Below, piece by piece: positions 22,901 to 33,672 of a stretch of 64,000 nucleotides of DNA. The notes under the pieces were generated by a model. That model made no database searches. It was given only the letters and a program-made list of their open reading frames with translations, and had not been told where the DNA came from. The stretch's first letter is position 1; each line of letters begins with the position of its first letter. The translations under genes were made by a program, and so were the position numbers. The stretch comes from Zygnema cylindricum (lineage: Eukaryota > Streptophyta > Zygnematophyceae > Zygnematales > Zygnemataceae): NCBI GenBank assembly GCA_037447655.1, contig JBBHKE010003086.1, positions 155,123-219,122 on the forward strand, given 5' to 3'.

Positions 22901-24357
22901 GGTGTAAATGGGTGTTTAAACTAAAACTGAACCCAGATATTGCCTTTGAGAGATATAAGGCTCGGTTGGTAGCAAACGGGTTCACCCAAAAAGAGGGGAT
23001 TGACTATGAGGAGACTTTTGCGCCAGTTGTTCTGTTCCCATCAGTAAAGATTCTCCTCTGTTTAGCAGCGGAAGACATGGAAATACACCAGATGGATATT
23101 AAGACTCCCTTTCTTAATGGTGAGTTAAAGGAAGAAATTTTCATGCGGCAACAGAGGAGTTCGTGGAAGAAGTAGAACAAAGCAAAGTATACAGGCTCAT
23201 AAAGTTCTTATATGTACTGAAGTATGCTCCGCGACAGTGGAATAAGAAACCATATGAGTTTCTCACCAGTCCGAGATATATTTGGATAACCTCTGACCAT
23301 TCTATCTATATGTTTGAAGATGAGAATGGTGTCATTTTTATTGCAATTTATATGGATGATTTTCTGGTGTTAAATAAGTCTTTGGAAAAGATTAAAAATT
23401 TAAAAAAAGATCTTAGAAGCAGATTTGACATGAAGGATCTAGGGGAGGCAAGATATATTTCTGCAATTCAAATGGAGAGAGATAGGGGGAAAAAGATCAT
23501 TAGGCCTACTCAAAAAGAAACAATAGGTAACATGCTTAATAAATTCCAGATAGAAAAGGCAAACAGTTATACCACTCCCATAGACTTGAAGAAAGAAAAT
23601 GATGGAAGTGTTGAAGGAGTGATAGTCATAGATGATCAAATTAGTCCAGAAGAGAGAGAGTTTATGAAGTCTATTCCCTACAAGCATGGTGTAGGAAATC
23701 TAATATACTTTATGAACTGTACCATGCTAGACATAGCGGCAACAGTTTGAGTACTCAGTAGGAGTCTTAATAATCCTAGAAAGAGAGACTGGGAGGCAAC
23801 CAAGAGATTCATGAGATATCTGGTGGGAACGAGAGAGTTATGGTTGCATTTGGGAGGGGAGCACACTGATATCACTACTTGAAGTGATACCAATTATGGG
23901 GATGCACCTATGAGAAGATGCACTTTTGGATATGTGTTGTATGTGGGGGAAGATGCTTGCTGTTAGAGCAGCAAACAACAAAATGTGGTTGCTCAATCAA
24001 CTATGGAAGCTAAGTACATGGCCTCATGTTTTGCCGTGAAAGAGTTGATGTAGGTCAAGTCTTTGTTACAAGAATTGGGGTATATGAAGGAGGGAGTGCA
24101 TGAAGTATTTTGTGATAATCAAGCTGCCATTGCAATTGCAGCTAATCCAAAACATCATTTCAAAGCTAAGCATATGGACAAAAGATTGATTTTTGTGAGA
24201 GAAAAAGTTGAATATAAGTTTGTGAATCTTGCATATAGATCCGATGAGGAAATGGTGGCTGATATGATGACAAAACCAGTCCCTTCTCCTAAGTTAAAAT
24301 ATTGTAGAGAAAAGTGTAGACTAAAACTGAAGTTAAAGTTAGACTAAAAAATAAGAG
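19988..24357 (+). pseudogene. Decayed plus-strand copia gag-pol
   Basis: Most of a copia internal region in order. Gag starts at the primer binding site. The CCHC knuckle CYFCKKWGHFIVDC is at about 20848-20890, and the protease DSGASMHIC at about 21117-21143, just after a stop that replaces the usual Trp. Integrase runs HKWLGHVHFD (21508), CSGCAQGK and HIDIWGP, with its second catalytic block reading SHNGG (D lost). Reverse transcriptase is at 22912-23750 with YMDDF in place of YVDDL, and RNase H at 23880-24347 with FCDNQAAIAIAANPKHHFK. At least a dozen stops and shifts are present. A purine tract AAAAATAAGAGGAG (about 24345-24357) precedes the 3' LTR. It is non-functional. Confidence 0.88.
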
Positions 24358-24866
24358 GAGTATTAAAATTACTAGATTTATAGGGTATTTACTAGGTCTA
24401 AATAAGTCAATAAATTAGGAAAAAGAAAAGGCGCACATCTTGCCTCCACGTCTCCTCTCTAACCACCATACTTGTTGTAGTCACTGAAGGATAGAAAGGG
24501 TGGTTTAGCCATGGCTGCCTTAGTTCTACAGATAGGACTAAAGAGTGACTTATGTCACTATCAACAAAAGGTTGAGTCCGGCAAGACTCGAACCTTCGAT
24601 CGGCAGAGCGAGGCGTAGACGTGAGCTCTAACTGGTCTGTTGCAGGAGTCTGTTAAAGTACATAAGGTTTGATAATTATTATTCATGTGGTATGATCTTG
24701 AAACCGATTAACTAAATTATGAATGAAGGAACACAAAACTAGTTAATATTCAGTGCTAGTGTCATTCCGCACGAAACAAATGAATCGGACATTTGTTTCG
24801 ACGACTAACATTCAATGTGTCAAGCCCGTGTGCATCTTTGGCAAACTTGCACTCATAGGAGTTACG
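24358..24866 (+). mobile_element. 3' LTR fragment of the decayed copia (+)
   Basis: It starts TATTAAAATTACTAG after the purine tract and runs through the CTAGGTCTAAATAA, CCATGGCTGCC and antisense tRNA-like (about 24574-24650) blocks, then the AACAAATGAATCGGAC promoter-region block. It loses similarity at about 24866 and merges into gypsy-like LTR sequence. The first two bases are TA rather than TG. Confidence 0.65.
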
Positions 24867-25739
24867 GGGCCTCATCCCACCTTGTACGGAATCCAACGTA
24901 CTGAGAAGGGGAGGATAACTAGCCGAATCAGATCTTTGTATTTTCATTTTGGAGCACTACGCACTTTAGTTCACCTTAAACAAAAGTCGAACGACAGAGT
25001 TAGTCCGAGGCAAAGGTGGCGCTTCGATTACATAACATCCGTTCTATGTAGCTCTAGCAGATGACTACATTGTGGAACTGCACGCAACCTTTAGGATTGT
25101 CCCGTAGATCTTACTGTTAGCTGTCAGTAGGATTTTCGTTCAGGCCCAACGGGAAAGAAGAGCATTTATGACTTAGGGTCAAAGTTAGGCGTTTCACTTC
25201 AATTCAGAACTTTGTTGCCTACAAGTATACAATAGGAGGACCTTTGGCTGCCAATCAAGCCGGAGCCAGTCGTTTAACTTTTTGCCCTAATTGTAGTACA
25301 ATCTGTTTTGTTTTATGTCATTACGATAACAATTGCTGGCTGCTGATTGGATTTTGGCATTACTTTGACTTTGGCACTTGCAGTAAGACAAACTTTGGAT
25401 GTATAAGGCACTTTGGGCCGAAGGAGACAGGTTGCTTTTCAGTACTGTCTCCTGCGAAAATCCCCAGAGAATCAAATCAACCTTTTTGTTGGAGAACTGT
25501 TGAAATTTGTCGTGGACTCTATTGTTTTGGATTGTCTTTTGTGGAGACCATAACTCGGGTGGGTGGTTGGCACTATCCTCTCTTTGGGCGGTTTGGACTT
25601 TCGCTGTTTGAAACTGAGAAGAGTGTGGTTGGATCCGTACGGCGAAACCTAGGGGTGAGGGAGACTCATAGCTGTCTTCGAGGCCATTGGGAGAGTTTCC
25701 TACTTCTGAGTTTGGTCATCGTTGCACTCCGGGTTATGT
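24867..25739 (+). mobile_element. Gypsy-type LTR remnant, copy 1
   Basis: About 24950-25480 aligns by eye with 27700-28245, sharing ACGCACTTTA, CTACATTGTGGAAC, TGGCTGTCAGTAGGA, AACTTTTTGCCCT, TAAGGCACTTGGGCC and GGAGACAGGTTGC. This makes two copies of one long-terminal-repeat-like unit in the same orientation. Sequence after 25480 is specific to this copy, apart from weak similarity. A copia LTR begins at 25740. No protein is encoded. Confidence 0.55.
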
Positions 25740-26773
25740 TGTAGAAATAAAGGCTATATTAGTATTTTCTAGGTTGTGTAAAATGCAGAAAAGAAGCACA
25801 GGTAGTCTGCCTCTAACTCCTCTCTCCAGCTCCCACAATTGTCGCAGTCACTAAAAGTTGGAGAGGGAGATAGAGTCATGGTCGCCTATGCTATCCAGAC
25901 GGGGAAATACTTTAGATTGGTGGATTTACCAAAATAAAACTTGACGGACCCAGGATTTGAACCTGGTACCTACCGTCCGTCAAAGCTGCTTGTAGCCGGT
26001 AGCCTTAACCAATTAGACTAGAATCAAAGTTATACGATATAGGGTTTAATAAACACATAAATCTGTACATGTGGGTTATTTCATTTAACGAGATATTTGG
26101 ACATAGAAGCACTTTGTAATGTACAGCGTACGGAATATGCGAAACGGATACCGCGCAATTTGTTATGAAGGCGAAACAAATAGCGCACAAGTATTTATGA
26201 CGGCTATGATTGAAATCCATTTTAATCGGACGACCGCGAAGCATGTTGAGATTGTGGAATAGTTTTTTGGCGGTTTGCGGTCAACGTCACATCGATTGAC
26301 ACGTTGCACAAGCATATTGGAATACGACATCTCCAAGCATTTTTGGATGGAATCCAAAAATGACATGTGTCAACTTATTGGCCAAGTCGTACAATGGCCG
26401 TACAGAAAGTACACCGACACCTGTACTTTTCTATACGATACAGTATTACGATTGCTTTCGTGTTTCAGTAGATAGAGTTTTAGAGAGAGATAGGACTTAG
26501 AAAAATTTCATAGATAGGACCCTCTCTCCCAGAAAGCTTTTGTACAAAAGGTCAACTTTGACCCTTTATTACTTACTGCTCAGGGGAGCAAATTCAGAGA
26601 TTCTATTTGCTATAAACTCAAGGGAGTCTTACCTTCACAAAGGTGAAGGTGGTGAGAGATTTTGTCTGCCAGGGTTGTAGGTATTCTTGCTGAAACACAT
26701 AGGGGTAAGGGTTATCCTAGAGGCTTCTTCTGAGCTGCCTACTCTGAGGACCTATAAAGGTCTTAGAGTTACA
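25740..26773 (+). mobile_element. Copia LTR (+)
   Basis: 1034 bp, TGTAGAAATAAAGG...TAGAGTTACA, followed at 26774 by AGTTATGGGCCCACC. All family blocks are present, including the best-preserved antisense tRNA-like module. It is a 5' LTR; only about 160 bp of internal sequence follow, so the rest of the element is deleted. Confidence 0.88.
25938..26025 (-). other. Best-preserved tRNA-like module in copia LTR
   Basis: On the minus strand the A-box TAGTCTAATTGG (26009-26020) and a perfect B-box GGTTCAAATCC (25953-25963) are spaced about 45 bp apart. CTACCG/CGGTAG can form an arm, and TTGACGGAC/GTCCGTCAA forms an outer stem around the T-arm hairpin CCAGGTTCAAATCCTGG. This resembles a SINE head or a diverged tRNA. 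The loop is too long for a normal anticodon arm, so it is not called as a tRNA gene. Confidence 0.6.
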
Positions 26774-26935
26774 AGTTATGGGCCCACCATCTAGGGTGCC
26801 CATATTCAATGGAGCTGGCTTCATATACTGGGAAAGTATGATGATAGCAGCTCTATGTGAGAAACGTTTTTGGGGAATAGTGAGTGGACGGGTGAGGCGT
26901 CCATCAAGTCTTGGGATACCTCCAGTCTTTTCCTC
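26774..26935 (+). pseudogene. Copia gag start fragment
   Basis: It is nearly identical in translation to the start of the young element's gag (MGPPSRVPIF, FIYWESMMI, ALCEKRFWGIVSG, PSSLGIPP). The similarity stops abruptly at about 26935, where unrelated sequence is joined in an open frame. A deletion or recombination breakpoint is inferred. Confidence 0.8.
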
Positions 26936-27640
26936 AAGAATTTCGAAACTTTGTTTGAGGCGGCCAGATCTAGGGCCACGGAAAAGGAGGAGAGACAACC
27001 ATTATCCCCTAAATCACATAGGAAGGGCTTGGCACATAAAGAATCGGTCCCCCGTCAACCTCCGAAGTGGGACGCCATACAAGATCTAAGGCTCCAATAG
27101 CGGATATGTACATTGATCCCGAAATTATAATAGATCCTAATTGGCCAGATTGCAAAGAAATCTTAGCCCTTAACAATCTCCATAAGTTGAAGGTTAAGAA
27201 GGATTTGGTGCGGAAGGTAGCAAGGTCAGACCGAGCCAGGATCGTACGCCTAGTGGGAGGTGTAGTGGAAATATTGATCAGTTCATCAAAGAGTTGCTCT
27301 TCAACCCCAGTTTAGGAACAACATGGAATGCCTTTGACTTCATACCTGCAGTCCATCTGATCTCAAGACATTGCCACCAGCAGATCCTCGAGGAGTAGGG
27401 CGACCTCTCTGGACCGACATGGGAAAGAACCAGCATACGAGGGTTTCAGATCCCAAGAGAGTGCATCGGTTTGACCACCGTGACAGTAAAGGCAGGTTCA
27501 CGCTGGTTGGTAAGGAAGAAACGTTACCTCCTACCGGGTCAACCATAGCAGAAAAACTTCCTCCGGTTGCACCAATCGTTCGACCACTGTCAAGCTCATG
27601 TGCTTCACAAGCACCTCTTTTTATCTTACCAAGGATTCCC
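26936..27640 (+). other. Unassigned retroelement-like sequence
   Basis: It contains a 117-residue open frame (27371-27724) without a recognisable domain and a short frame around 26930-27100. Its position just upstream of a gypsy-type LTR suggests remains of another element's 3' coding end, but no motif confirms this. Confidence 0.35.
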
Positions 27641-28249
27641 AGGCCTTTTTCCTCTTTACGGTCATCAAAGTACGGGAAAAGGAGCGCACTCAACCAGCCC
27701 AGATTCTTCTATTTTCCTAACTGAACGGAACGCACTTTATTTCGCGCCTAACGGAGGTCGGACGACAAAGTTACCCCGTTCAAGAGATTACCATCTTGTT
27801 ACATGTGGCCAGTGGCCAACTGTCCCGTTGGGGGCTACATTGTGGAACGCCACGTAACTTTTGGGATAGTCTTGTAGATTTTGCTGTTGGCTGTCAGTAG
27901 GACTTTAGTTCAGGTCCACCAGCCGGGTAGAGCATTTATTAATGTGAGTCAAAGTTAGACGTTTCACGTGAATTTAGAACTTTGTTGCTCAGGATTCTGT
28001 TATAGAAAACCACGTGGCTTCTAATCTAGCCGGAGATAGTCGCCTAACTTTTTGCCCTGAGTGTAGTACAGCATGTTTTGTCTTATGTCCGTATGACAAC
28101 AATTCCTGGCCGGTGATTGGCTCCTGGTATTGCTTTGACTTTGGTACTATCGATAGGACAAACTTTGCTTGTATAAGGCACTTGGGGCCGAGGGAGACAG
28201 GTTGCTGTTTCAGTACTGTCTCTTGAGAAAAACCCTAGAAATTCCAGCA
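27641..28249 (+). mobile_element. Gypsy-type LTR remnant, copy 2
   Basis: The partner of the copy at 24867-25739 in the same orientation, sharing long blocks from ACGCACTTTA to CAGTACTGTCTC. It is followed by an assembly gap and then decayed gypsy internal sequence, so it is probably the 5' LTR of that element. Confidence 0.5.
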
Positions 28250-28259
28250 NNNNNNNNNN
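28250..28259. other. Assembly gap (10 N)
   Basis: Ten N bases, likely a placeholder of unknown true length. It falls at the expected LTR/internal boundary of the gypsy remnant, so a primer binding site may be hidden here. Confidence 0.98.
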
Positions 28260-31200
28260 TAGGGTAGACACAACGTAGATTTTGCAACTAATCGACCAGG
28301 CGAACGCCACATAAACATCGAGAGCCATTCAAGAAGGGTTGGTTGCTGGGAACCCAGAACCCAAATGGGAGGTTATAACTGAAGGTTTCTTTGAATTCCT
28401 CAAAGTTTGGAGAAATGTAGCTTTCAGTGCTATGGGGAGTAAGAGAGATTATACAAAACCGCTCGCTGCCATAGTTGTTGATTTCCGCACCCATTTTCTC
28501 GAACACATTAAGGTTCTAAAACTCGGTGGAGAAACTCTAAGAACAGGTGTAGCGTTAACATTGTGGTTGTAACGGTCCACTTGTCTCTTCAAGGTTTAAG
28601 AGGGCCTCTAAGGGAGAATTTGGAACTTCTCTGTTCACCTGGCAATGTTGGTGTTACAATTGCGATGTGGACAAGAATCTCAAAGAGGTGGCTCAAAATC
28701 TTGGAATTACACAAGCTCTTTTACCCACGCCTTTAGTTGTTGATACCGTCGCTCGCCAAAACATATTAGAGAGAATGAGGGGTATCGTGACTTTCGATGT
28801 AAAGAGGTTTGAAACTCCTTAAGTTTCTTTGGAAGTCAATATTGGAGGGTAAACCCAAGACCCAAGGGTCGTTGGTTGGGAAGAACTTACCGAGAGCTAC
28901 AAATACACCGCAAGCGGACCAGCTAATCAACGTTTTAGATGCAACACAGATGGGATCGAGGGCGCACTACCTCCGAGATTTTTGGAAGGTTAAATACCGG
29001 TGGCAATTTTCAAATCCACAGTTGACCTACAAAAACGTCGTGGTGGTCTCACAGTCGACCGAATATTAGACCCCAAGAGATCCGTTACGCTGGTCAATAA
29101 GTCACAAAAGACAATTTTAACCATGCATCCATGTGTGCAAAGTAAAGGAAGTGTCACCTACCTAATTATCATACCCTAGGATTAATGCATATGTTGTTGG
29201 TGAACCCGATATAATTTAGAATACCACCTCAAACTAGTGGGAAGACTCGCGCGTGCATTAATCTGATGGTACTCAAAGACACTACCGCAACTTTTGGAAT
29301 CTCCACTGACATACAGCGTATGGATTCACATGATCTACGTTGGCTTTTTAATGTTATTCTCTCATATGCCCTACTAGACACTCCATCCAGTGGGCACATT
29401 TTTTACAAGAGTGCGCAATTCTTACTCGGAGTCTTACAAGCTTTTGTGTTACCTAAAATTTCAGTCGCATGGCTTTTTAGGGGATAGGGGGAAAAGACAT
29501 TAGTGTGGGGACACTAGAGGATGATATGGAGTTAAGGGTTTTAAAAAATACTTAAAGGGAAAAAAATGGTTTTTGGACATCAAACTCGACCTCTGCCTTG
29601 GGATGCATTCGGTGTTGTAGTCTTAAGTAAGGTCGGTTAGGATTAAGAGAGCAAATGATATAAAAGGAGAAGGAGAAAATGAACCACGTGCTCACCAAAA
29701 ACAAGGACAAAATTGGTTGGTCAAGACAAAACATGGGGTTGTACGAAATAATTTCGTTTTCGATTCATCTAGTAGATGAAACTCAAACTGTTGCTCATGG
29801 AGTCATACAAAACAGAGGTAGTCAAAACTAAGTTTAAGAGTTCGTAGACCTAAGAATGATTCAAAAAAGTAAAGGGCTACATGGATTTGCCTCCCCATTG
29901 ATCCTTCCTCCCAAAAAGAATTTGTTACGAAAATTGTGGAATTACAAGGTTATGGATATTACCATGTCCTCAACCAGACAATACTGTCCATCAAGTATCC
30001 TATGCCCATGTTAGAGGAAATTTAAGAATCATTGGGGGAGGCTAGAATTTTCTCCACGTTGGACATTAGAGAAAGGTTTCACTAGATCCCACTAGAACTT
30101 AGCCGCAGTGAGGAGATCGCTTTTGGGATATGAACATGTCATATAAATGGCTTTACACACCATTCGGCTTGTAAGAAAACTCAGTCTCAATTTCAAAGCA
30201 ATGGATAAAGCACTCACAACTGTGAATCATGCCAGATTTTACATTAATGATGTTATTATCTTTTTTTTAACTTTCACAATGTATTTGCAACATCTAGTCA
30301 ATTTTCAATGCATTATAAGGGGCTTAACTAAAGCGCCACTTTACAAAATTCTTTGTTGGTCGTGGAAAATGTCCTTTAATTGAGCCATAAAGTAACCGCA
30401 CGGACTTTCAGGTCTGATCTAGTTAAACTCGTTGCTTGGGAACCTTTACGTGTCCTAACAGATATCTCAACTCTTTCAACGCTTTTGAGACAAGTGAATT
30501 ATCATCGTAGCTGTATAACTGGTTTTAACAGCACAACTTAAAACAGGACGACCAAGAATGGATTTGGGGGATACACAACAAAGGTCTTATGTATCCCTTA
30601 AAAGGGCATAAAAGCTGATCCTTACATCTCTTGGATTGTCAAATAATGTCTCTTCTCTAAAATGATTGGAGGAGGTATGGTCGATAAAACGACATAAAAG
30701 CCCATCCTTACATCTCTTAGATGATCAAATACCTTATCTTCTCTGAAATGATCGGAGGAGGTAGGGTTTGGGGTTGTATTCGCAAAACAGGACGCAGATG
30801 ACCAAAATTTGTAGAGCAAAATATGTGGTGGCATACGTTAGTCATAAAAACAACAAAGTGTAGTCTTCGTACATCAATTACCATGGCAAACTTTTGGTGG
30901 TCGTTAAGGTTATTCGATATTTTTGGGCTTTTCATTGTGAAGTCTGGTTCACGCTAATCATTGATCATCAATTGTTCAAATGGATAATGGAAAACAATAA
31001 GCTCATAAATGCATTCGCTCGTTGGGCTGTAACCTTTGGGAATATGAGCTCAACATTGTTCACTAAGCTTTCGAATTTCATAAAAATGCAAACAATTTCA
31101 GAAGGAATACGGGCCCCTCTGTTGTTGATCCCACAAGGGCCCGTATGTTGACGATGGTGAAACCATGATGGGATTGGTAAGGCATGCCACGATGATTTCA

Positions 31201-33400
31201 AGGATTCAAAACCCCTAATTTGAAATGTTCACCTTCAACATTGGCTTAAGAGGACAACAGTGTTAAAGGTCGGTTTGAGGGATACTTGGGAAGACTTTGA
31301 TTTGATGAATGTTATAGGAATAGCAGAAGCTAAACACTCCGGAAAAAAGTGTTAAAGCTAAGAACTAAGGATATTTTTTGATGGAAATATGCAAGCGATA
31401 CCAAAGCCATGAGACAAAGGTACTCTAGTGGCCAACGTACCTAGTGGCCAACCTGCATGAATCGTGCTATTAGTTTGGTTCGAAAAGGGTCGTCTCTTTT
31501 GTTTCGGTCGCCTATAGTTGGTATGGGACGAGAACATAGGTGAACCGGGTAGTTCACACTTGCTTGACATGTGATAGGGTGAAGAGTCTGTTGATAGGAA
31601 AGGCGTTGCGAAGCTGCACTCACTCCTTATCAAAACGATGTTTTGTAGATGGTCATTCGATTTGTTTAGGCCGTTTCACAGGAGTCGGAGGGGCATTTGT
31701 TATGTTTTATAATTGAAAAATTTCTCTAAACGGATTTAATTCCTCTTGATCCCTCAAAAGAAGAGTCTCACTAGAAGAAAACCAATTCTTTCCATTAATC
31801 TAGTTGAGGCGTTAGAGAGATTCTTATAGACCAAGGAGAAATGTTTGATTGACCATCAACTCACGCGTAATAAACACCCCTAATTTGATGGCTAGGCAGA
31901 AAGAGATGTGCACACCGTTAAGCGAGCACTTAGTGAATATGACTTTGAAGCGGATGTTGTAGAAATTAATGTTTTCTTTTGATATTTTCTAGGTTTAACT
32001 TGTAAAATAAAAGGCAAAAAAAAAACAGAGGCAGTCTGCCTCTAACTCCTCTCTCAAGCCCCCACACTTGCCACAGTCATTGAAAGTTGGAGAGGGAGTT
32101 AGAGCCATGGCTGCCTAAGCTGTCCAGAGAGACAGGCAGCAAGATTTTGGTAGATTTACCAAAAGGCTTTGACGGACCCAAGATTTGATCTAGTGCCTAA
32201 TGTTCGTCGGAGTAGCATGTAGCCGTTAGCTTTATCCTATAGTCTAGGAACTGTGTTGAGATATATAGGGTGCGATAACTATTTAAAGATGTACCCTTAG
32301 AGAAATTCATTTAATTGAGTCAACCGACCCTTAACACATAGACGCAGTTATACATGGTACGGACAAGGGTACCACACGAAACAAATATACCGCACATATG
32401 TTTTGACGGATAGAATTAAAAGCCGGTTTGGATAGGACGGTCACGGTGAGAGCCGACATCGCAAAATTGACGCTTTGGCGGTTTTAGGTCACACCCACAC
32501 CAAATGACACGTGGCACTACCTCATTGGCTCGCGGCATCTCCGGAGAGCACTAAAACGAGTGCGAATATAGCAATCGTCAACTACTTGGCCATGCCGTAC
32601 AATGGCCGTACAAAAAGTACACTGGCACCTGTACCTTTTTGTACGATACAATGTTTTGATTGGTGCCGTACTCTAGTAGTAGAGGGTTTAGAGAGGGGTT
32701 CAGGACTTAGCCAAATTTTAGGTAGCCGCCTCTCTCCCAGAGTGTTTCTGTACAAAAGGTCATCTTTGACCATCATAACTTACGCTCAGGGAGTTGACCA
32801 CTAAAAAATATATATATTTTGCTACTGACTCAAGGAGTCTTGTCTTCCAGGTGAGGCTGGTAAGAGTCATTGCCTGCCAGGGTGGCATTTATTCTCGGTG
32901 AAACCCAAGGGGGTTAGGGTTATCCTAGAGGCTTCTTCTGAGCTGCCTACTCCGAGGACCTAGAGGCTTGGTGTGAGTTGCCTACTTTGATGACCTATGG
33001 AGGTCTCAGAGTTGCAGATGTGGCGAAATTGGATATCCGTGTGCCCTAGATTGCCATAAATTACAAGTTCAACCGGTATGCATATTTGTTCAAACATAAA
33101 GCCTCTTTGATTCTCTTTGGATGGAATCTCATTCTTGTTGGAGAAACCTCTGCCCAAAGTAATGTATTACTAGACGTGAATGAAAAGGCTATATGGAAAG
33201 ATGCTACTTCAAAAAGGATAAGATCTCTAAGAGAGAGATACCACTAGACATGGGGAATACACACGTATCCGGACAAGTTGTAGAAATCGCAAACGAGAAG
33301 TGGAGATTATATGTCCCGGCAAAGAAGCTTCACGCGGAGGAATTTATATATAGACATGTAAAATATGATACCTTAGATGTTCAACATGCATAGTGACTTT
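28260..33400 (+). pseudogene. Decayed Ty3/gypsy element internal region
   Basis: The parts I can identify, in gypsy order, are as follows. Reverse transcriptase is at about 29990-30390, with YPMPMLEEI, STLDI and the active-site box reading YINDV (second D position altered). RNase H is at about 30890-31050, with TLIIDHQLFKWIMEN. An integrase end is at about 31870-31957, with an HPxFDGxAERD motif that continues in the same frame after the solo LTR, at 33017-33160. Upstream, 28339-28572 is a 77-residue frame of unknown identity, possibly gag. Stops are frequent. A solo copia LTR (31958-33016) interrupts it. The RT-RNase H-integrase order separates this from copia. Confidence 0.7.
31958..33016 (+). 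mobile_element. Solo copia LTR with 5-bp target duplication
   Basis: 1059 bp, TGTAGAAATTAATG...AGAGTTGCA, flanked by GATGT at 31953-31957 and 33017-33021. The tRNA-like module is on the minus strand at about 32165-32255. Near its 3' end a block resembling GAGGCTTCTTCTGAGCTGCC is partly duplicated (32930-33000). It sits within the integrase remnant of the gypsy element. Confidence 0.92.
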
Positions 33401-33463
33401 GAGATTAGTTATGGTATCCCCTAATGCGAGGCTGGTCGTTCACTATCATGGTATGGCGATTAC

Positions 33464-33672
33464 GAATTCTTACTTGATTGGCCAATTATTTGCATGCTTT
33501 TCCTTGCTTTATTCCTCCTAATGTAGGCTAGAGGGCGCCCGTGGGTGATCTGCTATGTCCTCTCGACTGTGAATTTTTACTTGATTGGCCCACTATTTGC
33601 ATGCTTTCCCTTGCTCCATTCCTCCTAATGTAGGTTAGAGGGCGCACGTGGGTGATCTGCTATGTCCTCTCT
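33464..33672. repeat. Tandem duplication, about 107-bp period
   Basis: Two copies (33464-33570 and 33571-33672) share TTACTTGATTGGCC, ATTTGCATGCTTT, TTCCTCCTAATGTAGG and GTGGGTGATCTGCTATGTCC with scattered substitutions. No coding content is apparent. Confidence 0.85.

Noticed and set aside
33193-33393. 66-residue frame as an independent host gene
   Set aside because: It lies directly downstream of the gypsy integrase remnant on the same strand and is more simply explained as part of that decayed element.
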